Both the position numbers and the translations under genes were made by a program. Positions 20,902 to 29,071 of a stretch of DNA of 64,000 nucleotides are shown in pieces. The first letter of the stretch is position 1; the number at the start of each line of letters is the position of its first letter. The notes below the pieces were generated by a model. The model made no database searches and was not told the origin of the DNA. It worked only from the letters and a program-made list of their open reading frames with translations. The DNA is from CAYWMY01 sp046352935 (lineage in GTDB: Bacteria; Pseudomonadota; Gammaproteobacteria; Steroidobacterales; Steroidobacteraceae), in the NCBI GenBank assembly GCA_046352935.1, contig JAXMGR010000004.1, positions 171,649 to 235,648 on the forward strand, given 5' to 3'.

Positions 20902-23007
20902 ATGTCTTCGAGAATTCCTGCGGGCCTGCGCCCGGCGTGTCGTTCCGTGGGCTTGTTCCTGGGCGCGGCGGTGCTGGCGGCCGCCACGGCGAATGCGGCG
21001 CGGCCGACGGACAAGGTCCTGGCCGACGATCGCGACGGCGCCAACTGGTCCTCCTACGGACGCACATTCAGCGAACAGCACTTCAGCCCGCTCACGCAGA
21101 TCAACGACCGCAACGTCAGCCGGCTCGGGCTGGCCTGGTCCTACGACCTGCCGATGACGAGTGTCTTCACGGCGCCGCTCGCCGTCGACGGCAGGCTGTA
21201 TTTCGCCATCGGGCTGAGCCAGGTGTTCGCGATGGACGCGAAGACCGGCACGCTGCTGTGGCACTACGATCCGAAGGTGCCCGAAGCCTCCAGCATGAAG
21301 CTGCGCGGGGCCTGGGGCATCCGCGGTCTCGCCTATGCGGATGGCCGCGTCTTCGTCGGCACGCAGGATGGACGGCTCCTCGGTCTCGATGCGAAGAGCG
21401 GTGCGCTGCAGTGGAGCGTGCAGACCACCGAGCCCGGTGACCTGCGCTACGTGACGGGGCCGCCGTGGGTCTTCAAGGGACTCGTTGCGATCGGTCACGG
21501 CGGCGGCGATTTCGGCGTGCGCGGTTACGTCACGGCCTACGACCAGAAGACGGGCCAGCAGCGCTGGCGCTTCTACACCGTGCCCGGCGACCCGGCCAAG
21601 GGCTTCGAGAACAAGGCCATGGAGATGGCCGCGAAGACCTGGAGCGGCGAGTGGTGGAAGTTCGGCGGTGGCGGCACCGTCTGGCACGCCATGGCCTACG
21701 ACCGCCGGTTCAACCGCCTGTACATCGGCACGGGCAACGGCTCTCCCTGGAACCGCAAGATCCGCAGCGACGGCAAGGGCGACAACCTGTTCCTGGCGTC
21801 CATCGTCGCGCTCGATGCCGACACCGGCGAGTACGTGTGGCACTACCAGGTCAACCCCGGCGAGAGCTGGGACTACAACGCCGACATGGACATCGAACTC
21901 GCCGACCTGAAGATCGACGGGAAGATGCGGCCGGTGATCCTGCACGCGCCGAAGAACGGGTTCTTCTACGTCATCGATCGCGAGACGGGCAAGCTGATCT
22001 CCGCCGAGAAGATCGCGACCGTCACCTGGGCCGAGCGGATCGACATCGCCACCGGGCGGCCCGTCGAGAACCCGCTGGCGCAGTACCCCGACGGCAAGGA
22101 GTTCCGCCTCTGCCCGGGACCCTTCGGTGCACACAATCTCGCGGCGATGTCCTACAACCCGAAGACGCGGCTGGTCTACGTCCCGACGACGACCAACATG
22201 TGCCTCGTCTACAAGGACCCGCCGGGCAACCTGAAGGACTGGACGCCGCAGCCGAATTTCCTCGTGAACACGGGCGCGGCATTCGGCGGCTCGTTCACGG
22301 GGCCGGCGGGGTCGACTTCGCTGCTGGCCTGGGATCCCGTGACGCAGAAGAAGGCCTGGGAGGCGCCGCTGCCGAACATCAACAATGGCGGCACGATGAC
22401 GAGCGCGGGCAATCTCGTCTTCCAGGGCACGGTGACGGGCGAGTTCCGCGCCTATGCGGCCGACACCGGCAAACCGCTGTGGTCCTTCGACGCGCGTGCC
22501 GGCATCCAGGGCCAGCCCATCACGTATCTCGTCGACGGCAAGCAGTATGTGACGGTGCTCGCCGGGTGGCGTGGCCTCGGCACGGGCGTGGGGCTCGATC
22601 CCGAGTGGGACTACCGCACCCAGCAGCGCCGCGTCCTCACTTTCGTGCTCGACGGCACGGGCACGCTGCCGCCGCGCGCCGCGCCGACGCCGTTCGTGGA
22701 CGATTCGGCCTTCGTCGTGGACGAGGCCAAGGCAACGCAGGGTCTGCCGGTCTACGAAGCACGCTGCTTCATGTGTCATGGCAGCGGCGTGAATGCGGGT
22801 GGCATGGGGCCGGACCTGCGCAAGTCGCAGGTGATGCTGTCGCTCGCGGCGATGAAGTCCGTGATGCACGAGGGCAGCCTGCTGCCACGCGGCATGCCGC
22901 TCTTCACCGACCTGTCGCCCGACGAGATCGAGGCGATCCAGCATTACGTGCGCAAGCACGCACGTGCGGCGATCGCGGCGCAGAAGTCGCCGAAGGCGCA
23001 GCAATGA
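20902..23007 (+). CDS. PQQ-dependent alcohol dehydrogenase with C-terminal cytochrome c (quinohemoprotein)
   Basis: 701 aa, periplasmic: a signal peptide (about residues 1-34) then an eight-blade propeller with tryptophan-docking repeats, e.g. DAKTGTLLWHYDP and DQKTGQQRWRFY. The catalytic Asp is in GESWDYNADMD; the second residue after it is Asn, not the Asp that marks lanthanide XoxF-type enzymes, so calcium use is likely. The vicinal Cys pair near the PQQ in classic alcohol dehydrogenases is missing (KLRGAWGIRGLAYADG). The C-terminal cytochrome c has CFMCH and the Met ligand RGMPLF. It oxidises an alcohol or aldehyde and passes electrons to the respiratory chain. Confidence 0.92.
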   Translation: MSSRIPAGLRPACRSVGLFLGAAVLAAATANAARPTDKVLADDRDGANWSSYGRTFSEQHFSPLTQINDRNVSRLGLAWSYDLPMTSVFTAPLAVDGRLYFAIGLSQVFAMDAKTGTLLWHYDPKVPEASSMKLRGAWGIRGLAYADGRVFVGTQDGRLLGLDAKSGALQWSVQTTEPGDLRYVTGPPWVFKGLVAIGHGGGDFGVRGYVTAYDQKTGQQRWRFYTVPGDPAKGFENKAMEMAAKTWSGEWWKFGGGGTVWHAMAYDRRFNRLYIGTGNGSPWNRKIRSDGKGDNLFLASIVALDADTGEYVWHYQVNPGESWDYNADMDIELADLKIDGKMRPVILHAPKNGFFYVIDRETGKLISAEKIATVTWAERIDIATGRPVENPLAQYPDGKEFRLCPGPFGAHNLAAMSYNPKTRLVYVPTTTNMCLVYKDPPGNLKDWTPQPNFLVNTGAAFGGSFTGPAGSTSLLAWDPVTQKKAWEAPLPNINNGGTMTSAGNLVFQGTVTGEFRAYAADTGKPLWSFDARAGIQGQPITYLVDGKQYVTVLAGWRGLGTGVGLDPEWDYRTQQRRVLTFVLDGTGTLPPRAAPTPFVDDSAFVVDEAKATQGLPVYEARCFMCHGSGVNAGGMGPDLRKSQVMLSLAAMKSVMHEGSLLPRGMPLFTDLSPDEIEAIQHYVRKHARAAIAAQKSPKAQQ

Positions 23008-23095
23008 CGCGGTCCGGATCCCGCAAGCCGGGCATTGCAGGCAACAGGATCGGTTGCCGGCTCGCCGGCCGGCAACCAGCAACAGGGGAACACAC

Positions 23096-23605
23096 ATGAC
23101 GGTCAACGCTCATCCTTCGTCCATCCACGCAGCGCCCGGGCGCGGCACGAGGCTGCTCGCCGCGACGGCGCTCGTCCTGGCCGGTTTCCTGGCCCAGACG
23201 GCGCAGGCCGACGGTCTGCCGGCGACCTGCCCGGCGGACCAGGGCATCAAGATCGCCGCATTCATGAAGCGGCTGCCGAACGTCACGCACGAGCAGTTCC
23301 GTGAGCACTACGAGAACGTGCATCGGCTCATCGGCGAGAAGTACCTGAAGAAGTACGCCGTGAAGTACACGCGCAAGTACATCACGCCGTTCCCGGATCC
23401 GGTCACCGGTCACGAGCAGCCGCGGGCCTTCGACGCGGTCACCGAGATCTGGTATCCGGACAAGGCCGCCTACGACGCGGCCAATGCGCAGTTCGCGGAC
23501 CCGGCGGTCATGAAGGAGATCATGGACGACGTGAAGAACTTCCTCGATCTCGCGAACTCGCCGCACTTCTTCGTGATGGAGTGCGCCTCCGACATGGGTC
23601 GGTAG
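23096..23605 (+). CDS. exported EthD-domain protein
   Basis: 169 aa from the ATG at 23096. A signal peptide (about residues 1-38, ending TAQADG) is followed by an EthD-type alpha+beta barrel: IKIAAFMKRLPNVTHEQFREHY, NVHRLIGEKYLKKY and FDAVTEIWYPDKAAYD. EthD-like proteins assist ether or polyketide-like degradation and some are dimeric-barrel enzymes. Export is unusual for the family. It sits 88 nt after the PQQ dehydrogenase, which is also periplasmic, so a shared role is plausible. Confidence 0.78.
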   Translation: MTVNAHPSSIHAAPGRGTRLLAATALVLAGFLAQTAQADGLPATCPADQGIKIAAFMKRLPNVTHEQFREHYENVHRLIGEKYLKKYAVKYTRKYITPFPDPVTGHEQPRAFDAVTEIWYPDKAAYDAANAQFADPAVMKEIMDDVKNFLDLANSPHFFVMECASDMGR

Positions 23606-23675
23606 AACGCACGCCGCCGGCGCCCGGCGCGGAGTGCGCCGGGTAGCCGCGTTCGCCGCACAGGGAGGGTCCGCC

Positions 23676-24536
23676 ATGATCCGCGTTGGCGTCGTCTATC
23701 CGCAGATCGAGCTGCAGGGCTCGCCCGAGGCCGTGCGCGAGATCGGGCTCGCCACCGAGTCGCTGGGCTACGACCACCTGCTGATGTACGACCACGTCGT
23801 CGGTGCGAGCCCGGACCGGGAGCCGAAGCTCTGGGGGCCGTACACCGACCGGCATCCCTTCCACGATCCTCTGGTCGCCTTCGGTTATCTGGCGGGACTG
23901 ACGCAGCGCATCGGTCTCATCACCGGCTGCGTGATCCTGCCGCAGCGGCAGACCGTGCTCTTTGCGAAACAGGCCACCGACGTGGATTTGTTGTCGAACG
24001 GCCGGCTGACACTGGGCGTTGGCGCCGGCTGGAACCCGGTCGAGTACGACGCGCTGGGCCAGGATTTCCACACGCGAGGCCGGCGGCTCGACGAACAGGT
24101 GGAGTTCATGCGGCGCCTGTGGTTGGAGCCGCTCATGACTTGGGCCGGTGAGTTCGACCGCATCGATCGCGCCTGCATCGTCCCGCGGCCGAGGCGCCGC
24201 ATTCCGGTCTGGATCGGTGGCTTCAGCGAGGCGGCGTTCCAGCGCGGAGCCCGTCTGGGCGACGGCTTCATCTTCGCCGGACCCCCGGACGGGGTCATCG
24301 ACGCCTGGGCCCGCGTGCGCCAGCTCCTCGCGCAGGCGAGGCGCCCGGTCGAGGGCTTCGGCGCGCACTACATCATGACGAGCGCGACCGGCATCGACGC
24401 GGCGCTCGACACGACGGCCCGCTGGGAGCGGGCCGGAGGCACGCACGTATCCGTCTACACGATGGATCAGCGCTTCACCACGGCCGCGCAGCACGTCGAA
24501 TATCTCGCGCGGCTTCGTCGACGCCTGGACGGCTGA
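23676..24536 (+). CDS. luciferase-like monooxygenase family oxidoreductase (F420/FMN type)
   Basis: 286 aa from the ATG at 23676; GGGAGG lies just upstream. It is a TIM barrel of the LLM class: GVVYPQIELQGSPEAVREIG, ESLGYDHLLMYDHVVGA, LTQRIGLITGCVILPQRQ, NGRLTLGVGAGWNPVEYDALG and RIPVWIGGFSEAAFQRG. It resembles the subfamily often listed as probable F420-dependent, but FMN use cannot be excluded. It is followed after 27 nt by the SDR gene. Confidence 0.88.
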   Translation: MIRVGVVYPQIELQGSPEAVREIGLATESLGYDHLLMYDHVVGASPDREPKLWGPYTDRHPFHDPLVAFGYLAGLTQRIGLITGCVILPQRQTVLFAKQATDVDLLSNGRLTLGVGAGWNPVEYDALGQDFHTRGRRLDEQVEFMRRLWLEPLMTWAGEFDRIDRACIVPRPRRRIPVWIGGFSEAAFQRGARLGDGFIFAGPPDGVIDAWARVRQLLAQARRPVEGFGAHYIMTSATGIDAALDTTARWERAGGTHVSVYTMDQRFTTAAQHVEYLARLRRRLDG

Positions 24537-24563
24537 GCGCGACTCCTCCCGGAGATCTCCGGC

Positions 24564-25343
24564 ATGCACACGACGGACCGGATCGCGCTCGTCACCGCCG
24601 CGACGGGCGGCATCGGGCTCGGCATTGCGAGAGCGCTGCTCGATGCCGGCCACCGGGTCGTCATCAGTGGCCGCGATCCGCAGAAGGGCGAGCGCGTCGC
24701 GAAAGAACTCTCTCCTGACGGGCGTGCGGGATTCGTCGCCGCGGACGCGCTCGATCGCGCCGCGGTCGAGGCCCTGGTCGACGGTGTGGCCGAGCTGCAC
24801 GGACGCATCGACGTGCTGGTCAACAACGCGGGCGGTTCCAGCGGTTTCGCCCAGGTCCACGAGCTCAGCGACGAGGCCTGGATGCAGGCCTTCCACTGGA
24901 ACGTCAGTTCGACCTTCTGGGCCACGCGGCGTGCCCTGCCGCACATGATGCGGCAGGGCTTCGGACGCATCGTCAACATCAGCTCCGTGCAGGGCAAGCA
25001 GGTCAATCGCGCGAAGGCCAGCCACTACGTCATGGCCAAGCACGCGGTGAACGGCTTCACGAAGGCGGTCGCTTTCGAGTACGGCCGTTCCGGCATCACC
25101 TGCAACGCCGTCTGTGTCGGTGCCGTCGAGACCGATCTCATGCGCACCGCGGGTGCGCGTTCGGCCGAGGCCGAAGGCGTCAGCTACGAGTTCTACCGGC
25201 AGCGCTATGCGGATCTCGCGCTGACGGGCCGGCTCAACACGCCCGAGGAAGTGGGCGCCATGGTGGCGCTGCTGGCCTCCGACCAGGGCGCCGGGATCAC
25301 GGGAAGCGTGGTCAACGTCGACGGGGGCATCTGCGCGTACTGA
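24564..25343 (+). CDS. short-chain dehydrogenase/reductase
   Basis: 259 aa, classical SDR. The cofactor motif TAATGGIGLGIARAL is at residues about 10-24, the NNAGGSSGF motif is central, and the catalytic Ser (NISSVQG) and YxxxK (YVMAK) are present; the C-terminus has GAGITGSVVNVDGG. It resembles FabG or acetoacetyl-CoA reductase-type enzymes acting on 3-hydroxyacyl or cyclic alcohol substrates. Specificity cannot be set from sequence. Confidence 0.9.
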   Translation: MHTTDRIALVTAATGGIGLGIARALLDAGHRVVISGRDPQKGERVAKELSPDGRAGFVAADALDRAAVEALVDGVAELHGRIDVLVNNAGGSSGFAQVHELSDEAWMQAFHWNVSSTFWATRRALPHMMRQGFGRIVNISSVQGKQVNRAKASHYVMAKHAVNGFTKAVAFEYGRSGITCNAVCVGAVETDLMRTAGARSAEAEGVSYEFYRQRYADLALTGRLNTPEEVGAMVALLASDQGAGITGSVVNVDGGICAY

Positions 25344-25396
25344 ACGACAACTGCCGGCCGGGTGTATCTTCGGTTCGACTACGGCGTGAGGGAGCC

Positions 25397-26119
25397 ATGC
25401 CGAATTCCGTTCCAGTATCGGTCCACCGCGACGACGAGCCGCAGCGGCTCGTCGTGCCGAACCGCGCACTCGGTGCTGCACGCGTTTCGCATCACCGCGA
25501 GCACTGGGTCGCTGCGCTCACCGCGCTCCTCATGAACGGCCTGATCACGTGGGTGCTCGTGCAGGGTACCGCATTGACGGAACTCCTCTGGACATCGACC
25601 GGACGCCAGGATGCGGATCCGGCACCGGCCATGGCAGTCGAGTTCCTGACGCCCGAGCTCGTGGAACTGCCGGCGGCACCGGTGCTCACGACCGACGATC
25701 CGCTCGTGACGTGGACGGTACCCCCTCCGGGTGAGCTGCTGATCGCGCCGCCGCAGATCGAGCTGACCGAGGTGCGGCCGCAGCCGACACCCGAGGTCGG
25801 TGCCGCGTCGCCGGACGAGGCCAGGGTCGTGCCGGAAGCCGAGCGGCTGCGCGGGATCTATGCCGGACAGATCGAAGGACGCATCGATCGGGCCTGGACG
25901 CGCGATGACGCGTGGATGGAAGGGATCTATTTGCAACGCTGTTCGGCGAAGGTCGAGCAGAGTGCCGAAGGTCAGGTGCAGCGCGTCGAGTTCCTCGACT
26001 GCCCGCAACTGCCGGACTGGAAGCGGAACCTGGAGAGCGCGATCCGCCGGGCCTCGCCGCTGCCAGCACCGCCGGAGCGAGCCGTGTTCGCTTCCGTGAT
26101 CTATCTCGCTGATAAATGA
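25397..26119 (+). CDS. TonB/TolA-like membrane-anchored protein
   Basis: 240 aa. A cytoplasmic N-terminus of about 37 residues is followed by one membrane segment (WVAALTALLMNGLITWVLVQ, about 37-56), a Pro- and Glu-rich periplasmic stretch (about 60-145) and a C-terminal domain (AGQIEGRIDRAW, LQRCSAKVEQSAEGQVQRVEF) with the pattern of TonB C-terminal domains. It could give energy to the TonB-dependent receptor at 46368, but no exbB or exbD is near. Its last codons overlap the remnant toxin frame on the other strand. Confidence 0.68.
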   Translation: MPNSVPVSVHRDDEPQRLVVPNRALGAARVSHHREHWVAALTALLMNGLITWVLVQGTALTELLWTSTGRQDADPAPAMAVEFLTPELVELPAAPVLTTDDPLVTWTVPPPGELLIAPPQIELTEVRPQPTPEVGAASPDEARVVPEAERLRGIYAGQIEGRIDRAWTRDDAWMEGIYLQRCSAKVEQSAEGQVQRVEFLDCPQLPDWKRNLESAIRRASPLPAPPERAVFASVIYLADK

Positions 26120-26330
26120 CGCGCCAGGAGTGCGCAGGCACTTCGCGAATGTCGGGGTCATCGAGCTCGGGTACGCGCCGGCCGATGCGCGGGGTCTCGG
26201 GCAAGGTGGCGGCGCGGGCGAGGATGTCGCGCACGACGGCCTTGGCGTTGGCGGGCGAGTCCTTGACGATGTAGTCGTGGATCGCCTTCAAGTCTGCCCG
26301 CGCCCGCTGCGACCAGCGAGGCGCGCTCAC
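26100..26330 (-). pseudogene. RelE/ParE-family toxin remnant, C-terminus lost
   Basis: Reading leftward from 26330, about 76 residues match a ParE/RelE toxin: SQRARADLKAIHDYIVKDSP, ILARAATLPETPRIGRRVPEL and VPAHSWRVIYQ. The final beta strand and conserved basic tail of the family are missing. After RVIYQ the frame runs antisense through the TonB-like gene without family character to about 25686. The junction is at the 3' end of that gene, which suggests a rearrangement cut the toxin. The start overlaps the antitoxin stop by 4 nt. Confidence 0.62.
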
Positions 26331-26512
26331 CAGGCTTCGATCTCGCGTGCGAGCTCGTCGGTCGAGACGGTGCGGCCGGCGTCGATGTCCTTGACACCCT
26401 GCTGGACTTTGCTGAGCACGTAGAGCCGGTAGACGATCTCATCGAGCGGCACGTCGTCGGGGAGCCGCTCGATGGCGTGCAGGGCGTCCTGCTTGGGCGT
26501 CTGGGCATGCAT
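26327..26512 (-). CDS. small antitoxin of a RelE/ParE-type pair
   Basis: 61 aa: a short helical protein (AIERLPDDVPLDEIVYRLYV then TVSTDELAREIEAW) of the kind placed immediately upstream of ParE/RelE toxins. The stop overlaps the toxin start (ATGA), the classic arrangement. An AGGAG lies upstream, within the end of the XRE gene. With the toxin broken it may be an orphan. Confidence 0.65.
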   Translation of the reverse strand: MHAQTPKQDALHAIERLPDDVPLDEIVYRLYVLSKVQQGVKDIDAGRTVSTDELAREIEAW

Positions 26513-26522
26513 GGCAAGGCTC

Positions 26523-26915
26523 CTATCGTCCGGCCTGGGCGATGACGCCGTCGAGCATCTGCAACACGAGGCGCTGCTGGGACTGAGGGAGCGTGCTCAG
26601 GCGCTCGATCTGCTACTGGAACCGCGGTGCCGGTCCGCGCTTGCCGTTGCGGCGGATGGCGGTGCCGATGAGGTCCTCGACGCTGACGCCCGGGTGCTGG
26701 GCGAGCGGTGGCAGCAAGGCGACGGCGACCCGGAGCTTCCCACCTTCGTAGTGCGCGAGGGTCTGCTGGGCGATGCCGAGGGCTTCGGCGAGCTGCACAT
26801 GGGTGAGGCCCGCGGTCTTGCGGGCGGCGGCGATGCGCTTCCCGAGCTGTAAATAGCAGGCTTTGTCGGTGACGGACATGGGGTCGACATCGGGGGTGAT
26901 GGGAGCGTCGAGCAT
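26523..26915 (-). pseudogene. XRE-family regulator with an in-frame amber stop
   Basis: The N-terminal part is a helix-turn-helix protein: LGKRIAAARKTAGLTHVQLA, EALGIAQQTLAHYEGGKLRV, ending RGPAPRFQ, then TAG at 26613-26615. The same frame resumes with QIERLSTLPQSQQRLVLQML and DGVIAQAGR to a TAG at 26523-26525. That tail is the usual C-terminus of this family, so one point mutation seems to have split a gene of about 130 codons. The 100-residue N-terminal product could still bind DNA; a second ATG is at 26879. It lies 11 nt upstream of the antitoxin gene on the same strand. Confidence 0.72.
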
Positions 26916-26948
26916 AGGGGTCCCCGGGGCGGTGTCGGGTTGACAGTA

Positions 26949-26956
26949 TTCTAGAA
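26949..26956. promoter_or_regulatory. TTCTAGAA palindrome upstream of the XRE gene
   Basis: TTCTAGAA is centred about 37 nt upstream of the XRE start and overlaps a minus-strand -10-like TAGAAT. This is a usual position for an autoregulatory operator of XRE regulators. No second copy was seen, and the assignment is inference. Confidence 0.35.
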
Positions 26957-27074
26957 CAGGGCGCTGCGCCCCGCGCCTTGCCAGACCAGAGGTGGCACCC
27001 CCACAGACCAGCCCGGAGGCGCCGGGGCGCTTAGGATCGCCGGCAGCATCCTTCCAGCTGCGAGGCTCCGACCC

Positions 27075-29033
27075 ATGAGCGACCCGTTCCGTTACCTGTT
27101 CAGCCCGTTCCAGATCGGTTCGGTGACCGTGAGGAACCGGATCTGCACCAGCGCCCACGGCAGCCTGCTCGCCGACAAGGACCACATCCTCGACGACCGC
27201 TATGTCGAGTACCAGCGTGCACGGGCGAAGGGCGGCGCCGGACTCATCATCGCGGGCATGTTCGACATCATGTTCAACTGCCGTTCGCTGATCGGCCAGA
27301 TGGAGATCTTCGACGAGAAGGTCGTGCCGGCGCTGAGGAAGCTCTCCGACGCGGTGCACGGCGAGGGCGCGAAGCTGTTTGCGCAGATCAGCCACAACGG
27401 GCGCGAGGCCGACACCGAACTCACGCGCATGCCGACCTGGGCGCCGTCCGCGATCGCGGATCTGAGCTGGTTCCGCGCCGTGCCGAAGGAAATGGAGATC
27501 GAGGACATCCGGGCGGTCATCCAGGCTTTCGTCGTCGCCGCGCGCCATGCCAAGGCCGGCGGGCTCGACGGCGTCGAGCTGCACGGCGCCTCGGGCTACC
27601 TGATCGGCCAGTTCATCTCGCCCTCGTCGAACCATCGCACCGACGAGTACGGCGGCAGCTTCGAGAAGCGCATGCGCTTCCCGCGCGAGGTCATCGATGC
27701 CGTGCGCGCGGAGGTCGGCGACGACTTCGTCGTCGGCATGCGCATCCCGGGCGACGAACTCGCGACCGGCGGCAACAACCTCGACGGCATGGTCGAGGTG
27801 GCGCGTGCGCTGGAGGCCACCGGCGGGCTCGACTTCCTGCACACGGGCCTGCCGTTCTACGAGGGCATCTTCGGCCTCGGCATGGGCATGCAGACACCAC
27901 TCGGCCTCTATACGCAGTACGCGGCGGCGTTCAAGGAGGCCGTGGAGCTGCCCATCATCAACACCTTCCGCATCAACGATCCCGTGCAGGCCGAGAAGAT
28001 CCTCGCCAACGGCCAGGCGGACCTCGTCGGCATGACGCGCGCGATGATCGCGGACCCCGAGATGCCGAAGAAGGCGCGCGAGGGCCGCATCGACGAGATC
28101 CGGGTCTGCATCGGCTGTGATCAGGGCTGCCTCGGGCAGGTGTTCAAGCAGAAGCCGATGAGCTGCCTGCAGAACCCCGCCGTCGGGCGCGAGGGGCAGA
28201 TCGGCAGCATCGAGCCCGCCACGAAGCGCAAGAAGATCATCGTCGTTGGCGGCGGGCCCGCCGGCCTCGAGGCCGCACGGGTCGCGCGCCAGCGCGGCCA
28301 CGAGGTCAGCCTGTACGAGAAGGAGCCCGAGCTCGGCGGGCAGGTCAATGTCGCGACGCGGGTGGCGGCGCGCGCCGAGTTCGGCGGCGTGGCGCGCTAT
28401 CGCGTGCGGCAGATGCAGGTGCTCGGCGTCAAGGTCCACACGGGCACGGAAGTCAACCCGGAGCTGATCGCGCGCGAGCAGCCCGATGCCGTCGTCATTG
28501 CGACAGGCGCGGTGCCCGATCGGCCGCCGTTCCCCGGCAGCGGCCAGGACAATGTCGTGGGCGTACGCGACGTGCTGCTGGAGAAGGTCGCCGTCGGCAA
28601 CAGGGTCGTGGTCGTGGACGGCGGCCATTCGCACTGGGAATGCCTGAGCACCGTCGAGTATCTGGCGGACAAGGGGAAGCAGGTCGAGGTCATCACGCCG
28701 GTGCTGTTCCTCGGTGACGCGGTGGCCACGACCTCCGACCTGACGCCGTTCTACATCCGCGTGCGCCGCAAGGGCGTGGTGTTCAGCCCGAACACGGTGT
28801 TGAAGGAAGTGTCCGGCGGGACCGTGGTCGTGACCGATGTCTACGCCGGTACCGATCGGCGCATCGAGAACGTCGACACGGTCGTGCTGGCGACGCCGAG
28901 CCGCGCCGACAACGCCCTGTACCGCGCGCTGAAGGGGAAGGTGCCGGAGCTGCACGCCGTGGGGGACTGCGTGTCACCGCGCACGGCGATGGATGCGATC
29001 TTCGACGGCTACGTGCTCGGCCGGGCGGTGTGA
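27075..29033 (+). CDS. Old-Yellow-Enzyme-type NADH:flavin oxidoreductase (2,4-dienoyl-CoA reductase-like)
   Basis: 652 aa: an FMN TIM barrel (SVTVRNRICTSAHGSLLADK; catalytic region VELHGASGYLIGQFISPSSN), a complete 4Fe-4S linker (CIGCDQGC plus SCLQNPAVG), and an FAD/NAD(P) half starting IIVVGGGPAGLEAARVARQRG. It shares architecture with the protein at 17781 but keeps all four cluster cysteines. It likely reduces an unsaturated acyl-CoA or cyclic enone. It lies 38 nt upstream of the etfA-membrane Fe-S-etfB set, which suggests an exchange of electrons with ETF. Confidence 0.92.
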   Translation: MSDPFRYLFSPFQIGSVTVRNRICTSAHGSLLADKDHILDDRYVEYQRARAKGGAGLIIAGMFDIMFNCRSLIGQMEIFDEKVVPALRKLSDAVHGEGAKLFAQISHNGREADTELTRMPTWAPSAIADLSWFRAVPKEMEIEDIRAVIQAFVVAARHAKAGGLDGVELHGASGYLIGQFISPSSNHRTDEYGGSFEKRMRFPREVIDAVRAEVGDDFVVGMRIPGDELATGGNNLDGMVEVARALEATGGLDFLHTGLPFYEGIFGLGMGMQTPLGLYTQYAAAFKEAVELPIINTFRINDPVQAEKILANGQADLVGMTRAMIADPEMPKKAREGRIDEIRVCIGCDQGCLGQVFKQKPMSCLQNPAVGREGQIGSIEPATKRKKIIVVGGGPAGLEAARVARQRGHEVSLYEKEPELGGQVNVATRVAARAEFGGVARYRVRQMQVLGVKVHTGTEVNPELIAREQPDAVVIATGAVPDRPPFPGSGQDNVVGVRDVLLEKVAVGNRVVVVDGGHSHWECLSTVEYLADKGKQVEVITPVLFLGDAVATTSDLTPFYIRVRRKGVVFSPNTVLKEVSGGTVVVTDVYAGTDRRIENVDTVVLATPSRADNALYRALKGKVPELHAVGDCVSPRTAMDAIFDGYVLGRAV

Positions 29034-29071
29034 CCGATCGGGCCGGGTTCGCGTGACGCGGGGCGGCTGAA

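Noticed and set aside
20890..23007. Lanthanide-dependent (XoxF-like) PQQ dehydrogenase
   Set aside because: The Asp two residues after the catalytic Asp that marks lanthanide enzymes is Asn here (WDYNA).
26916..28955. Very long open frame on the minus strand opposite the flavin oxidoreductase
   Set aside because: It is antisense to a protein with clear domains, has a composition typical of a GC-rich shadow frame, and only its far end (26613-26915) matches a protein family.
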